From SG8-30 sp963695085 (GTDB lineage Bacteria > Pseudomonadota > Gammaproteobacteria > Steroidobacterales > Steroidobacteraceae), in assembly GCA_963695085.1 (NCBI GenBank), contig CAVOFV010000008.1, forward strand, positions 310,001 to 374,000: a stretch of 64,000 nucleotides of DNA. The letters run 5' to 3'. The notes beneath the pieces were generated by a model. That model was not told the DNA's origin, did no database searches, and saw nothing but the letters and a program-made list of their open reading frames with translations. Each line of letters opens with the position of its first letter. Within the stretch, counting starts at the first letter, position 1. This document shows, in pieces, positions 32,159-41,266 of the stretch. Both the position numbers and the translations under genes were made by a program.

Positions 32159-33919
32159 GTGAAGTACCACATCGAACAGCTGGTGAATTCTGCGCTGCAG
32201 GCGCTGCCGCCCGAGGCGCTGGCCGCGGAGCTGCGCACCGTGCAGCCCGCGGTCGAACGCACGCGCGACCCGGCGCACGGCGATTTCTCCTGCAACGTCG
32301 CCATGCAGCTTGCACGCAGCGCCCGCGGCAACCCGCGGCAGCTCGCGCAGGCGATCATCAAGGCGCTGCCCGCCAGCGGCTTCGTCGCGAAGGCCGAGAT
32401 CGCCGGCCCGGGGTTCATCAACTTCTTCCTGTCGCCGGCGGCCTGCCAGCAGGAGTTGCGCCGGGTGCTCGAGGCCGGCCCGCAGTACGGCCGCGGACAG
32501 CTCGGCGCGGGCCGTCGCGCCATCGTCGAGTTCGTCTCCGCCAATCCCACCGGGCCGCTGCACGTCGGCCACGGCCGCCACGCGGCCTTCGGCGCATCGC
32601 TGGCCAACCTGCTGGACGCAGCCGGCTTCGAGGTGCATCGCGAGTACTACGTCAACGACGCCGGCCGGCAGATGGACATCCTCGCGGTCAGCGTGTGGCT
32701 GCGTTACCTGGAGTGCTGCGGCGAGACATTCGCATTCCCGGCCAACGGCTATCGCGGCGACTACCTGCGGGACATTGCGACGGCCTTGCATGCCTCGGCC
32801 GGCGACCGCTTCCACCGAGCGGCCGCAGAGGTCTTTGCGGGACTGCCGCCCGACGAAGCGGATGGCGGCGACAAGGACCACTACATCGATGCGCTGGTCG
32901 CCAGGATGCGCACGCTGATCGGCGACGCGGCCGTCCGCGACGTGTTCGAAGCGGGGCTGCAGGACATCCTCGCGGACATCCGCGACGACCTCGAGGGCTT
33001 CGGGGTCGCCTTCGATCGCTGGTACTCGGAGCGCAGCCTCTCGGACAGCGGCGCCATCGACCATGCGCTGGACCTGCTGAAGGAGCACGGCACGGTATTC
33101 GGGAAAGACGGCGCCCTGTGGTTCCGCGCGACGGCCTTTGGCGACGAAAAGGACCGCGTGGTCGAGCGAGAGAACGGCAACAGGACCTATTTTGCGTCGG
33201 ATATCGCCTATCACCTCGAGAAGCGCGAACGTGGCTTCGACCTGTTGCTGGACGTGCTCGGCGCCGACCATCACGGCTACGTCGCGCGCGTGCGCGCCGG
33301 CCTCGAGGCGATGGGCCAGCCAGGCGACAGTCTCGAGGTGCGGCTGGTGCAGTTCGTGTCGCTGTTCCGCGGCGGAGCAAAGGTGCAGATGTCGACGCGC
33401 TCGGGCGAGTTCATCACGCTGCGGGAACTGCGCACGGAAGTCGGCAACGATGCCGCGCGACTGTTCTACGTGATGCGCTCCAACGACCAGCACCTCGATT
33501 TCGACCTCGAGCTGGCGAAGTCGCGCAGCAACGACAACCCGGTCTATTACATCCAGTACGCGCATGCGCGGGTCGCCAGCGTGCTGCGGCAGCTCGCCGA
33601 CCGCGGCCTCGAGCTCGACCTCGCTTCCGGCAGCGACAGCCTCGATGCGCTGGACGATGCGCACGAACGCGCGCTGATCACGGCCGTCACGCGCTGGCCG
33701 GAAGTCGTGGAAGCGGCCGCGATGCAGCGCGCGCCTCACGTCGTCGTTCACTACCTGCGCGAGCTGGCGGCCGCGTTCCACGCCTGCTACAACGCCGTGC
33801 CGTTCATCGTCGACGACGCGCGGTTGCGCAATGCGCGGCTGGCACTGATCGTTGCCGCCCAACAGGTGGTACGCAACGGCCTCGGCCTGCTCGGCGTATC
33901 GGCCCCGGAGACCATGTGA
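32159..33919 (+). CDS. argS: Arginyl-tRNA synthetase
   Basis: 586 residues from GTG 32159. Class I signatures are SANPTGPLHVGHGRH (HIGH motif, about 122-136) and VQMSTRSGEFITL as the KMSKS-equivalent loop, with the anticodon-binding DALRD-like domain at the C-terminus. An in-frame ATG at 32042 lies within the hairpin repeat and would add 39 unrelated residues, so it is rejected. A possible -10 (GGGTAGACT, 32122-32130) is just upstream. It overlaps the following SPOR gene by 1 nt. Confidence 0.96.
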   Translation: MKYHIEQLVNSALQALPPEALAAELRTVQPAVERTRDPAHGDFSCNVAMQLARSARGNPRQLAQAIIKALPASGFVAKAEIAGPGFINFFLSPAACQQELRRVLEAGPQYGRGQLGAGRRAIVEFVSANPTGPLHVGHGRHAAFGASLANLLDAAGFEVHREYYVNDAGRQMDILAVSVWLRYLECCGETFAFPANGYRGDYLRDIATALHASAGDRFHRAAAEVFAGLPPDEADGGDKDHYIDALVARMRTLIGDAAVRDVFEAGLQDILADIRDDLEGFGVAFDRWYSERSLSDSGAIDHALDLLKEHGTVFGKDGALWFRATAFGDEKDRVVERENGNRTYFASDIAYHLEKRERGFDLLLDVLGADHHGYVARVRAGLEAMGQPGDSLEVRLVQFVSLFRGGAKVQMSTRSGEFITLRELRTEVGNDAARLFYVMRSNDQHLDFDLELAKSRSNDNPVYYIQYAHARVASVLRQLADRGLELDLASGSDSLDALDDAHERALITAVTRWPEVVEAAAMQRAPHVVVHYLRELAAAFHACYNAVPFIVDDARLRNARLALIVAAQQVVRNGLGLLGVSAPETM

Positions 33920-34455
33920 TGTCTGAACGCGACTACAAGCGCAACCGCGCGCGGCGCGACCCTTTTTCCGGCTACACGGGTCTCGCCCTGGGACTGCTGG
34001 CGGGCCTCGGCGTCGGGCTCGGCATCTACCTGCTCGACCGGGCGCCGCCGGCGCCCGCCGGTGAGCGGCCCGCGCCGGCTTCCACGCGCGAGTCGGAAGC
34101 GCCGCAGGAGCCGGAGACACGCTTCGACTTCTACGAGATGCTGCCGAACTTCGAGGTCGTCGTCCCGGAGCGCGACCGCGAGGTCAAGCGCGACGCACCG
34201 GCGGGCTCCGTCGAGAAGGCCGGCGCCTACGTGCTGCAGGTGGGTTCATACAAGGCGTTCGCCGAGGCAGATCGCGTGCGTGCGCAACTCGCACTGCAGG
34301 GCATCGCGTCCAAGGTCCAGCGCGTCTCCGTGGACAACGACACCTGGCATCGCGTGCGGGTCGGGCCGATTTCGGACCTGACCGAGTTGAATCGCGTGCG
34401 CAACCGGCTGCGCGAAGCGGAGATGGACGTACTGGTGATCCGCGTCGGCGGCTGA
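33919..34455 (+). CDS. SPOR-domain membrane protein
   Basis: 178 residues: a short cytoplasmic basic tail, one membrane helix (about 20-42, GLALGLLAGLGVGLGIYLL), a Pro-rich periplasmic linker and a C-terminal SPOR domain (about 100-178; YVLQVGSYKAFAEADRVRAQL, then TWHRVRVGP). SPOR domains bind peptidoglycan lacking stem peptides at the septum, so this is probably an FtsN-like or cell-division-associated protein. The argS-SPOR pairing is common in gammaproteobacteria. Confidence 0.93.
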   Translation: MSERDYKRNRARRDPFSGYTGLALGLLAGLGVGLGIYLLDRAPPAPAGERPAPASTRESEAPQEPETRFDFYEMLPNFEVVVPERDREVKRDAPAGSVEKAGAYVLQVGSYKAFAEADRVRAQLALQGIASKVQRVSVDNDTWHRVRVGPISDLTELNRVRNRLREAEMDVLVIRVGG

Positions 34456-34536
34456 GCACCGCTGCATGCCACGTGCCTCCCGCCGTGGGAAGGCCGAACG
34501 GACCACAGATATCAGCCCTGCCAATCCGGTGTCGGC

Positions 34537-34631
34537 GCGGGCGAGCGCGCGGGATCCGGTCGGGTTCCCACGCTCGCTCCACTCAAAGTCACTCGCTTGG
34601 GGAACCGCGACCACCTCGCGCGCTCGCCCGC
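34537..34631. repeat. Long imperfect hairpin with a GCTCGCTC...CGC loop
   Basis: Arms GCGGGCGAGCGCGCG (34537-34551) and its exact complement (34617-34631) continue inward with mismatches to GGTTCCC and GGGGAACC. The loop (34570-34598) reads CGCTCGCTCC...ACTCGCTT, resembling the loop of the hairpin at 31981 in its ends but not its centre. Probably a second member of the same palindromic family. Confidence 0.65.
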
Positions 34632-34668
34632 CGTACCTGCGACGCCAGGAGCGGGCGGGCCGCGGTCA

Positions 34669-34698
34669 GCGAGCGAATAAAGATCGACTGAGCGAGCG
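34669..34698 (+). repeat. Inverted copy of the 30-nt hairpin-loop repeat
   Basis: An exact 30-nt match, in opposite orientation, to 31998-32027. The two copies bracket argS and the SPOR gene about 2.64 kb apart. Here the long GC arms are reduced to short GGTC/GACC flanks. Confidence 0.8.
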
Positions 34699-34782
34699 AC
34701 CCCGGACCGCCTGCGACAATCACCGTCGGACCTGGATGTCGGGGTGCCGCTGCGCAGGTTCCGCAGTGCATGGACCCGCGGA

Positions 34783-36147
34783 TCAGTCCTCTTCGGTGAT
34801 CTGCCGGAAGTCGACGCCCAGCGCGCGCAGCTTGCGGTACAGGTGCGTGCGCTCCATACCGACGCGCTTGGCGAGCTGCCCGACCTTGCCGTTGCACAGG
34901 ATCAGCTGCTGCATCAGGTAGGCGCGCTCGAACTGCTCGCGCGCCTCGCGCAGCGGCAGCGCCAGCAGGTCCTGCTTGACCAGCGGCTCCTCGGCCGGCT
35001 GCTGCACGGTCAGCTCGCGCTCGATCGCCTCCAGGCTGATCTCCTCCGGGCCGCCGACGATCAGCAATCGCTGCACCAGGTTGCGCAGTTCACGCACGTT
35101 GGCCGGCCACGGGTAGTTGCGCAGGCGGTTCTGTGCCGCCACGCTGAAACGCCTGAACGTGAGCTTTTCCTCGTCGACCAGCCGGTCCACGTAGTGGCGC
35201 AGCAGGTCCGGGACGTCCTCGGCGTACTCGCGCAGCGCCGGAATGCGCAGCGTGATCACGTTGAGCTGCGCAACGAGGTCGCGGCGCAGCGCCTCGTCCG
35301 GCCGCGACTCGATGCCGGGCTTGGCGGTGGCAACGAAGCGCAGCCGCAGCGGCACGCGTTCCGAGCCGCCGACCCGCACGTAGCCGCCGTCCTCGAGGTC
35401 GGCGTGCAGTACCCGCTGCGCGGACTGCGGCAGGTCCTCGATGCCGTTCAGCAGCAGCGTGCCGCCTTGCGCCTGGTCGTAGAGACCCGCCTCCTGGCCG
35501 CCGCCGCCGTTGCTGCCGCGCAGTCGCGCGGCGGCCCCCGCCGCATCCAGCGCGGCGCAGGTCATGGCGACGAACGGGCCGTCCGAGCGCGGGCCCAGCG
35601 AGTGCAGGTAGCGCGCAAAGGCCTCACGGCCCGTGCCGATCTCGCCGACCAGCATCACCGCCGCGTCATGGGCCGCGACCCGGCTGACCTGCTCACGCAA
35701 TTGCTGCATCAGCTTGCTCTTGCCGACCGGCGCCACCAGCGGCGGGATCAGCGTGCGCTGGGCCTGCCGTCGTCGCCGCCCGGCTTCCAGTGCCCGCTCG
35801 ACGGTGCGCAGCAGCTTCGCCAGCGACAGCGGCTTCTCGACGAAGTCCAGCGCTCCGAGGCGGGTCGCCTCGATGGCCGTCTCGACCGTGCCGTGACCCG
35901 ACAGCATCACGACCGGGAAGCGCAGCGCCTGTGACGTCGACCACTCTCGCAGCAGCGTGATGCCGTCCGTGTCGGGCATCCAGATGTCGAGCAGCACGAG
36001 GTCGGGCTCGCGTTGGCCTACGGCGTTGCGGGCAGCGGCCGCATCGGCCGCGGTTTCGACCTCGTAGCCCTCCTCGCCGAGTATTTCCTTGAGCGTTTCG
36101 CGGATGTCCGCCTCGTCGTCCACGACCAGTATGCGGGGCAGGCTCAT
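34783..36147 (-). CDS. ntrX: NtrX-like response regulator with degenerate AAA+ domain
   Basis: 454 residues. The receiver domain (1-120) has Asp54 (LLDIWMPD) and Lys105 (VEKPL). A sigma-54-activator-type AAA+ domain (about 140-370) follows, then a Fis-type helix-turn-helix (KVGQLAKRVGMERTHLYRKL). The ATPase is altered: Walker A reads GEIGTGREA (Arg174 for Lys), Walker B reads GGTLLLNGIEDLP (Asn-Gly for Asp-Glu), and the GAFTGA loop is replaced by a Gly-rich stretch. It probably binds DNA and responds to NtrY but cannot remodel sigma-54 polymerase. The ATG overlaps the ntrY stop (ATGA). Confidence 0.92.
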   Translation of the reverse strand: MSLPRILVVDDEADIRETLKEILGEEGYEVETAADAAAARNAVGQREPDLVLLDIWMPDTDGITLLREWSTSQALRFPVVMLSGHGTVETAIEATRLGALDFVEKPLSLAKLLRTVERALEAGRRRRQAQRTLIPPLVAPVGKSKLMQQLREQVSRVAAHDAAVMLVGEIGTGREAFARYLHSLGPRSDGPFVAMTCAALDAAGAAARLRGSNGGGGQEAGLYDQAQGGTLLLNGIEDLPQSAQRVLHADLEDGGYVRVGGSERVPLRLRFVATAKPGIESRPDEALRRDLVAQLNVITLRIPALREYAEDVPDLLRHYVDRLVDEEKLTFRRFSVAAQNRLRNYPWPANVRELRNLVQRLLIVGGPEEISLEAIERELTVQQPAEEPLVKQDLLALPLREAREQFERAYLMQQLILCNGKVGQLAKRVGMERTHLYRKLRALGVDFRQITEED

Positions 36148-38360
36148 ACGTGCTCTCTCCTGGACTCCGCCTTGCGGGTGTCGCGTGGCGGCGATGCGCT
36201 GCGGGCTGCCTCATCCACGGGCAGCCAGATGCGCACGCGCGCGCCGCGGCCCGGCTCATTGTCCGCCTCGATGCGGCCACCGTGCTCCTCGACAATCTTG
36301 CGCACGATGGCCAGGCCGAGACCCGTCCCTTTCAACTTGCTCGTCACGTACGGATCGAACACCTGGCCCACGAATTCCTGCTGGAATCCCGGGCCATTAT
36401 CCGCCACCAGCAGCTCGACGAATCCCGTTCCGGCGGCGCGCAGATTGCGGGTCCGCACCGTGATGGCCGGCTCCGGCGAGCCCTCCAGTGCCTCGATCGA
36501 GTTGGTCAGCAGGTTGTTGAGCACCTGCCTGATGCGCACGAGGTCGCCCTCCACGAAAGCGCCCTCGTCATCCAGTTCCAGGTCGATCCGCAGGCGGGCG
36601 TCCTGCACATGATGCAGTTCGGCGGCCTCGCGCACGAGTTTATTGACGTCAAAGCGCGTCAGTGCGATTTCCGGCGCCCGCGCATAGTCGCTGAAGGCGT
36701 TGACCATCTGCTTCATCGACTCGACCTGCTGGACGATCGTGTGCGTCGCGCGGTCGAGGATCTCGGCTTCGCGCGCGCCCAGGCCGTCGAGCAGGCGCCG
36801 GCGCAGCCGTTCGGCGGACAGCTGGATCGGCGTCAGCGGGTTCTTGATCTCGTGGGCCAGCCTTCTGGCCACCTCACCCCAGGCCGCCTCGCGCTGTGCG
36901 TGCAGCAGCTGGGTGATGTCGTCGAACACCAGCACCAGGCCTTCCGGCTCCCCCATTTCTCCCGGCAGCGCCGTGCAGGCGCACATCAGTTCCCGGCGGC
37001 CGGTCTCCGCCCGCAGCGTCAGCTGTTCGCGCCAGTCGGTCTGGCCCGCTTCGATGCGCGGCCGGACCGCCGTCAGGAATTGCGCCACGAGTGTGCCGCC
37101 CGCGGCCAGTTCCTCGATGGAACGTCCTGCCGCCGCCTGCAGGTCGGCGCCGAGGATGTCGCCCGCGGCATGATTCGCGACGCGGATGGTCAGGTCCGCC
37201 TCCAATGAAATGACGCCGGTGGACAGCCTTGCGAGGATGACGGCCAACCCGCTGCGTTCCTTGTCCACGGCCTGACTGCTCGCCTCCGCTTCCGCGCGCG
37301 CGCGCGCGAGCCGCTTGGTCATGTCGTTGAAGGACGTGACCAGGAAGCCGATTTCATCGTGCGATGAACGGGTCACGCGCGTGTCGAAGTCGCCCTTCGC
37401 CACCGCTCGGGTCGCACCGATCAGGTCCTGCACCGGCTGGATGAGCCGGTCCGAGAAGAAGAACGCGCCGTACACTGCCGCCAGCAGCGCCATCAGCAAC
37501 ACCAGCGTCAGCGTCAGCACGAAGCTGGTCTTGAGCGGCTCCCGCAGGTACGCGAGCCGGCCGTACTGCTGGTAGGCGCCCTGCACCGCTTCCGCAAGGT
37601 CGGCGAGCCGCTGCGGCACCGGGTATACCGCCACGAGCACGCGCGGCACCTGCAGTTCCGAGGTCGGCCCCATGCGCACGGCGACACGGATGACGTAGCC
37701 GCTGCTTTGCGACGGATCGAGGCTGACGTAGCGCTCGCCGCGCCGCACGCGCATCAGCACTTCGTCATCGGGCGCCGGCGGCAGCGGGTTGACCAGGCTG
37801 GCCGCGCTGTAGGCTTCGAGCCGCCCGCCCGACCCAACCACCGCGAGTTCCTCGGCGTCGACCAGCCGCCGATGCGCGTCCAGCGCGCCAAACAGGCCAA
37901 TCGAGCGCTCCGGATTGAGGTCCTCGGCGATCCGCTCCGTGCGTTCCAGGTACTCGCGCATCCTCAGGTCCAGCGCCGCCCGCGACAAGCCCAGTGCGTC
38001 GGTCAGGCCCTGGCGTACCTCGACGTGGAACCAGCTGTCGATGCCGCGCGTCAGGAACAGCACCGAGAACGTGAACACCAGCAGCAGCGGCACCAGCGCC
38101 AGTGCGCTCAGGATTGCCACGGACTGCGAACGCAACCGCGATCCCGGCACGTTGGCGCGGCGTTCCCGCAGCAGGTCGATGAAGCGCCCCGCCAGCAGCG
38201 CCAGCAGCACCAGCACACCGATCGCATTGACCATCAGGATCCACGGCTGCAGCCGCCCGAATTCCTGCGAGTCGCGGGTCGTGACCGCAAGCAGCGCGAG
38301 CGCCACGACCCACAGCACGACGCCGCTGCCGATCGCCACCGGCACCCAGCGGCGCATCAT
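36144..38360 (-). CDS. ntrY: NtrY-like sensor histidine kinase
   Basis: 738 residues. Several N-terminal membrane helices and an extracytoplasmic region are followed by HAMP (FSDRLIQPVQDLIGATRAVAKGDF), PAS (about 385-480) and HisKA with the phosphorylated His in RRLAHEIKNPLTPIQLSAER. The ATPase motifs are VADNGPGF and GTGLGLAIVRKIVEEHGG. It is the partner of NtrX, in the family that senses nitrogen, redox or envelope state. The start overlaps the DUF4390 gene stop by 4 nt, the three being one operon with rsmB. Confidence 0.95.
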   Translation of the reverse strand: MMRRWVPVAIGSGVVLWVVALALLAVTTRDSQEFGRLQPWILMVNAIGVLVLLALLAGRFIDLLRERRANVPGSRLRSQSVAILSALALVPLLLVFTFSVLFLTRGIDSWFHVEVRQGLTDALGLSRAALDLRMREYLERTERIAEDLNPERSIGLFGALDAHRRLVDAEELAVVGSGGRLEAYSAASLVNPLPPAPDDEVLMRVRRGERYVSLDPSQSSGYVIRVAVRMGPTSELQVPRVLVAVYPVPQRLADLAEAVQGAYQQYGRLAYLREPLKTSFVLTLTLVLLMALLAAVYGAFFFSDRLIQPVQDLIGATRAVAKGDFDTRVTRSSHDEIGFLVTSFNDMTKRLARARAEAEASSQAVDKERSGLAVILARLSTGVISLEADLTIRVANHAAGDILGADLQAAAGRSIEELAAGGTLVAQFLTAVRPRIEAGQTDWREQLTLRAETGRRELMCACTALPGEMGEPEGLVLVFDDITQLLHAQREAAWGEVARRLAHEIKNPLTPIQLSAERLRRRLLDGLGAREAEILDRATHTIVQQVESMKQMVNAFSDYARAPEIALTRFDVNKLVREAAELHHVQDARLRIDLELDDEGAFVEGDLVRIRQVLNNLLTNSIEALEGSPEPAITVRTRNLRAAGTGFVELLVADNGPGFQQEFVGQVFDPYVTSKLKGTGLGLAIVRKIVEEHGGRIEADNEPGRGARVRIWLPVDEAARSASPPRDTRKAESRREHV

Positions 38361-38935
38361 GGACGCACGCTCCAGGTGTACCAGTCCGTGGTCAGCGTCC
38401 AGTCACGCCAGAAGATCAGCACCTTGATCGCGTCGGGCAGCCCGCCGATTTCCAGCGAGGCGCGCAGGCTGATCTCGTGCCGTTTTCCGTCCTGCAGCAG
38501 CGCCGCATCGACCAGCGGCAGCCCGCGCACCTGAGACAGCTCGTCGAGCGCCTCTTCGAGCGTGCCGTGGGTCGACTGCGCGCGGCTGTTCAGGTTGTTG
38601 ATGACGTAGCGCTGCGACAACGCGTCGTAAGCCAGCGTCCAGCGCTGCGCCAGTTCGGCGACGGTGGCGTCGGGCAGGAAACGGCGCTCGACCGTGATCC
38701 CGACGTCCAGCACGAGGGTCAGCGGAATGCCCTCGTGCAGCGCTTCACGCGCCGCATCGGTCAGGCCCAGATTCAGGATCGCGTTGAGCTGCCATACACC
38801 GGCGACCGGTTCCGCGAAGGCGTTGCGGATCTCGAAACGCTCGGCTGCGGCGGCGGGCGTGGCGGCGAACAGCAGGCCCGCCAGCGCGGCTGCCGCCCAC
38901 CCGATTCCCGCATGTAGCCCCCGCGTGGCGTGCAC
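38357..38935 (-). CDS. DUF4390 exported protein
   Basis: 192 residues with a signal peptide (about 1-30, AATPAAAA-ERF). The body alternates strands ending LIFWRDWTLTTDWYTWSVRP, the DUF4390 C-terminal signature with several Trp. Function is unknown. The family sits almost always between rsmB and ntrYX, as here (12 nt from rsmB, 4-nt overlap with ntrY), so a link to NtrY sensing in the envelope is plausible. Confidence 0.92.
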   Translation of the reverse strand: MHATRGLHAGIGWAAAALAGLLFAATPAAAAERFEIRNAFAEPVAGVWQLNAILNLGLTDAAREALHEGIPLTLVLDVGITVERRFLPDATVAELAQRWTLAYDALSQRYVINNLNSRAQSTHGTLEEALDELSQVRGLPLVDAALLQDGKRHEISLRASLEIGGLPDAIKVLIFWRDWTLTTDWYTWSVRP

Positions 38936-38947
38936 TCTAATCTTCTC

Positions 38948-40282
38948 TCAGGCCGGCCGTTCCAGGCAGGCGTAATAGAACCCATCCGCACCCGCGGCAC
39001 CGGTCGGCAGCGCCAGCCCTGGGCCGGCACCCGGACCCGGCGGGTGGCGGGAGGCAAAAATCCTAGCAGATCCAGTCACGTCCGCCGCTCCGGGATTTGC
39101 CGCGATGAAGCCCGCCACGACCGCGGCGTTCTCCTCGCGCAGCACCGAGCAGGTCGCATACAGCAGGCGGCCACCCGGCGACAGCAGCGGCCACGCGGCA
39201 TCCAGCAGCTGGCGCTGCCGCGCCGCAAAGCTGCCGATGTCTTCGCGCCGGCGCAGCAGCTTGATATCGGGGTGCCGCCGGATCACCCCGGTGCCGGAGC
39301 ATGGAACGTCGAGCAGGATGCGCTCGAACGGCCGGCCGTCCCACCACGTCTCCGGCTCGGCGGCATCGCCGGTCACGACCGTCGCGGCGAGGCCCAGCCG
39401 GCCGAGATTGTCGCGAATCCGCACCGCCCGCGGCGGGTCGATGTCGAGCGCAACCAGTTCCGCGAGGCCCGGCTGCAGCTCGAGCAGGTGGCAGGCCTTG
39501 CCGCCCGGCGCCGCGCAGGCGTCCAGCACGCGCATGCCCGGCTCCGCGCCGAGCAGGTGGGCGGCGAGTTGCGCCGCCACATCCTGGACCGACACATCGC
39601 CTTCCAGAAACCCCGGCAGCCTGGCCACGGGCACGGGCCGCAGCAGCCAGAGGGCCTCCGGCGCCAGGTCGCTGGTCTCGGCCGTCATCTGCTCAGCCTC
39701 GAGACGCGCGCGGTAGGCGTCGGTGGTGCCGCGGCGGGTGTTGACCCGCAGCCACATCGGCGGGTGCGCATTGCCGGCCGCCAGGATATCGCGCCAATTC
39801 AGGGGCCAGTCGCGCTCGAGCGCCTCGATGAACCAGGCCGGATGGGCATGGCGCGCCTGCGGCTCGCGGTGCGCGGCAGCCAGGATCCCGTCGCGCTCGC
39901 GCTGGAACCGGCGCAGCACGGCATTGATCAGGCCCGACGCGCGCGCCTTGCCGAGCAGACGCGACGCTTCCACGGTGGCCGCTACTGCCGCATGCGGCGG
40001 CGTCTGGTCATGGCCCAGCTGATACAGCCCGACGACCGCCAGCGCACGCACGACCGGGTCCAGCGTGTGCGGCGCGCGGTCGGCCAGCACCGCCAGGCAG
40101 GCGTCGAGTTCCTGGAACCAGCGCACCGCGCCCCAGGCCAGGGACCGCACGGCTGCGCGTGTCTCCGCGGCAATCCGCTGCTGCGCGAGCGCATCCTCCA
40201 GGGTCCTTCCTTCGCGCACGACCGCGTCCAGCAGGCGCGCGGCCTGGGCTCGCGTGGCTGCGGCGCTGGGCGGCTGTGGCAT
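38948..40282 (-). CDS. rsmB: 16S rRNA (cytosine-967-C5)-methyltransferase
   Basis: 444 residues: a NusB-like RNA-binding domain (about 10-140), then a methyltransferase with SAM site DACAAPGGKACHLLEL, the proline-cysteine motif DVPCSGTGVIRRHPD and the catalytic cysteine in YATCSVLREENAAVV. It methylates C967 of 16S rRNA. The gene lies 15 nt after fmt, in the standard def-fmt-rsmB order. Confidence 0.96.
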   Translation of the reverse strand: MPQPPSAAATRAQAARLLDAVVREGRTLEDALAQQRIAAETRAAVRSLAWGAVRWFQELDACLAVLADRAPHTLDPVVRALAVVGLYQLGHDQTPPHAAVAATVEASRLLGKARASGLINAVLRRFQRERDGILAAAHREPQARHAHPAWFIEALERDWPLNWRDILAAGNAHPPMWLRVNTRRGTTDAYRARLEAEQMTAETSDLAPEALWLLRPVPVARLPGFLEGDVSVQDVAAQLAAHLLGAEPGMRVLDACAAPGGKACHLLELQPGLAELVALDIDPPRAVRIRDNLGRLGLAATVVTGDAAEPETWWDGRPFERILLDVPCSGTGVIRRHPDIKLLRRREDIGSFAARQRQLLDAAWPLLSPGGRLLYATCSVLREENAAVVAGFIAANPGAADVTGSARIFASRHPPGPGAGPGLALPTGAAGADGFYYACLERPA

Positions 40283-40297
40283 GGCTTCAGGCCGGGC

Positions 40298-41254
40298 TCA
40301 GCCAGGCCCGAGCATCGCCCCGGCGACGTCCCGCGCCCGGGTGAATTCGGCGGCATCGAGCGTGCGGCGGCCCTCGAGCTGCAGGCGCTCGATGACCAGC
40401 GTGCCGGCGCCGGTCGCCACGACGATGCCGTCCTGGCCGGCAGCAAGCACCTGGCCTGGCTGCGCCGGCGGCGCCGGCGGCGCCGGCGATGGCCCTACGC
40501 GTGCTTTCCAGATTCTCAGTTGCTGCCCATTCAGCCTGGTTTGCGCGACCGGCCACGGGTCGAAGGCCCGCACCATGCGCTCGATGGTCATGGCGGGCAG
40601 CGCCCAGTCGATGGCGGCTTCGGCCTTGGTCAGCTTCGGCGCGCGGGTCGCCTGCGCTGGATCCTGGGGCTCGAACCGGGCGTCGCCTGATACCAGGTCG
40701 TCGAGCGCGTGGACGATCATTGCGGCGCCCATCGCGGCAAGCGAATCCTGCAGCGATCCCGCCGTGTCCGAGGGATCGATTCGCAGCGCCTGCCGGGCCA
40801 TGACCGGCCCCGTGTCCAGGCCGGCTTCCATGCGCATGATCGAGATGCCCGTCTCCGTGTCGCCGGCGAGCAGTGCGCGCTGGATCGGCGCTGCGCCCCG
40901 CCAGCGGGGCAGCAACGACGCATGGATATTCAGGCAGCCAAGCGCGGGAACGTCGAGGACCGCCTGCGGCAGCAGCAAGCCGTAGGCGGCCACCACCATG
41001 ACCTCTGCGTCATGGCCGGCCAATCGCTGCGCCGCGCCGGGCGTCTTCAGCGTCGCGGGCTGCTCGACCGGCAGGCCCAGCCGTGCCGCAGCGCACTTGA
41101 CCGCGCTGGCCTCGAGCTGGCGGCCGCGGCCAGCCGGGCGATCGGGTTGCGTGTAGACCGCTCGCAGCACGTGCCGGGAGGCTGCAATGGCCTCGAGTGC
41201 GGGCACCGCAAAGGCTGGCGTTCCGGCAAAGACGATCGTGAGCCCGGTGGGCAC
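40298..41254 (-). CDS. fmt: Methionyl-tRNA formyltransferase
   Basis: 318 residues. N-terminal IVFAGTPAFAVPALEAI and the formyl-transfer signature LNIHASLLPRWRGAAPIQRA (with Asn-His and downstream Asp) are present, followed by the OB-fold C-terminal domain. It formylates initiator Met-tRNA using 10-formyl-THF, and the N-terminal formyl is later removed by Def, encoded 12 nt upstream. Confidence 0.97.
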   Translation of the reverse strand: MPTGLTIVFAGTPAFAVPALEAIAASRHVLRAVYTQPDRPAGRGRQLEASAVKCAAARLGLPVEQPATLKTPGAAQRLAGHDAEVMVVAAYGLLLPQAVLDVPALGCLNIHASLLPRWRGAAPIQRALLAGDTETGISIMRMEAGLDTGPVMARQALRIDPSDTAGSLQDSLAAMGAAMIVHALDDLVSGDARFEPQDPAQATRAPKLTKAEAAIDWALPAMTIERMVRAFDPWPVAQTRLNGQQLRIWKARVGPSPAPPAPPAQPGQVLAAGQDGIVVATGAGTLVIERLQLEGRRTLDAAEFTRARDVAGAMLGPG

Positions 41255-41266
41255 GGCGGGCCGCGA

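Larger units (their letters stand above)
34456..34782. other. Non-coding gap with palindromic repeats
   Basis: 327 nt between the SPOR gene and the convergent ntrX, with no credible gene. It holds a long imperfect hairpin (34537-34631) and the 30-nt repeat copy (34669-34698). No T-tract terminator, tRNA or promoter was recognised in the rest. Confidence 0.7.

Noticed and set aside
30833..34120. A 1095-codon open frame antisense to priA and argS
   Set aside because: GC-rich coding DNA leaves few stops on the opposite strand. The translation is Arg/Ala/Val/Gln-rich without domains, and the sense genes are full-length and conserved.
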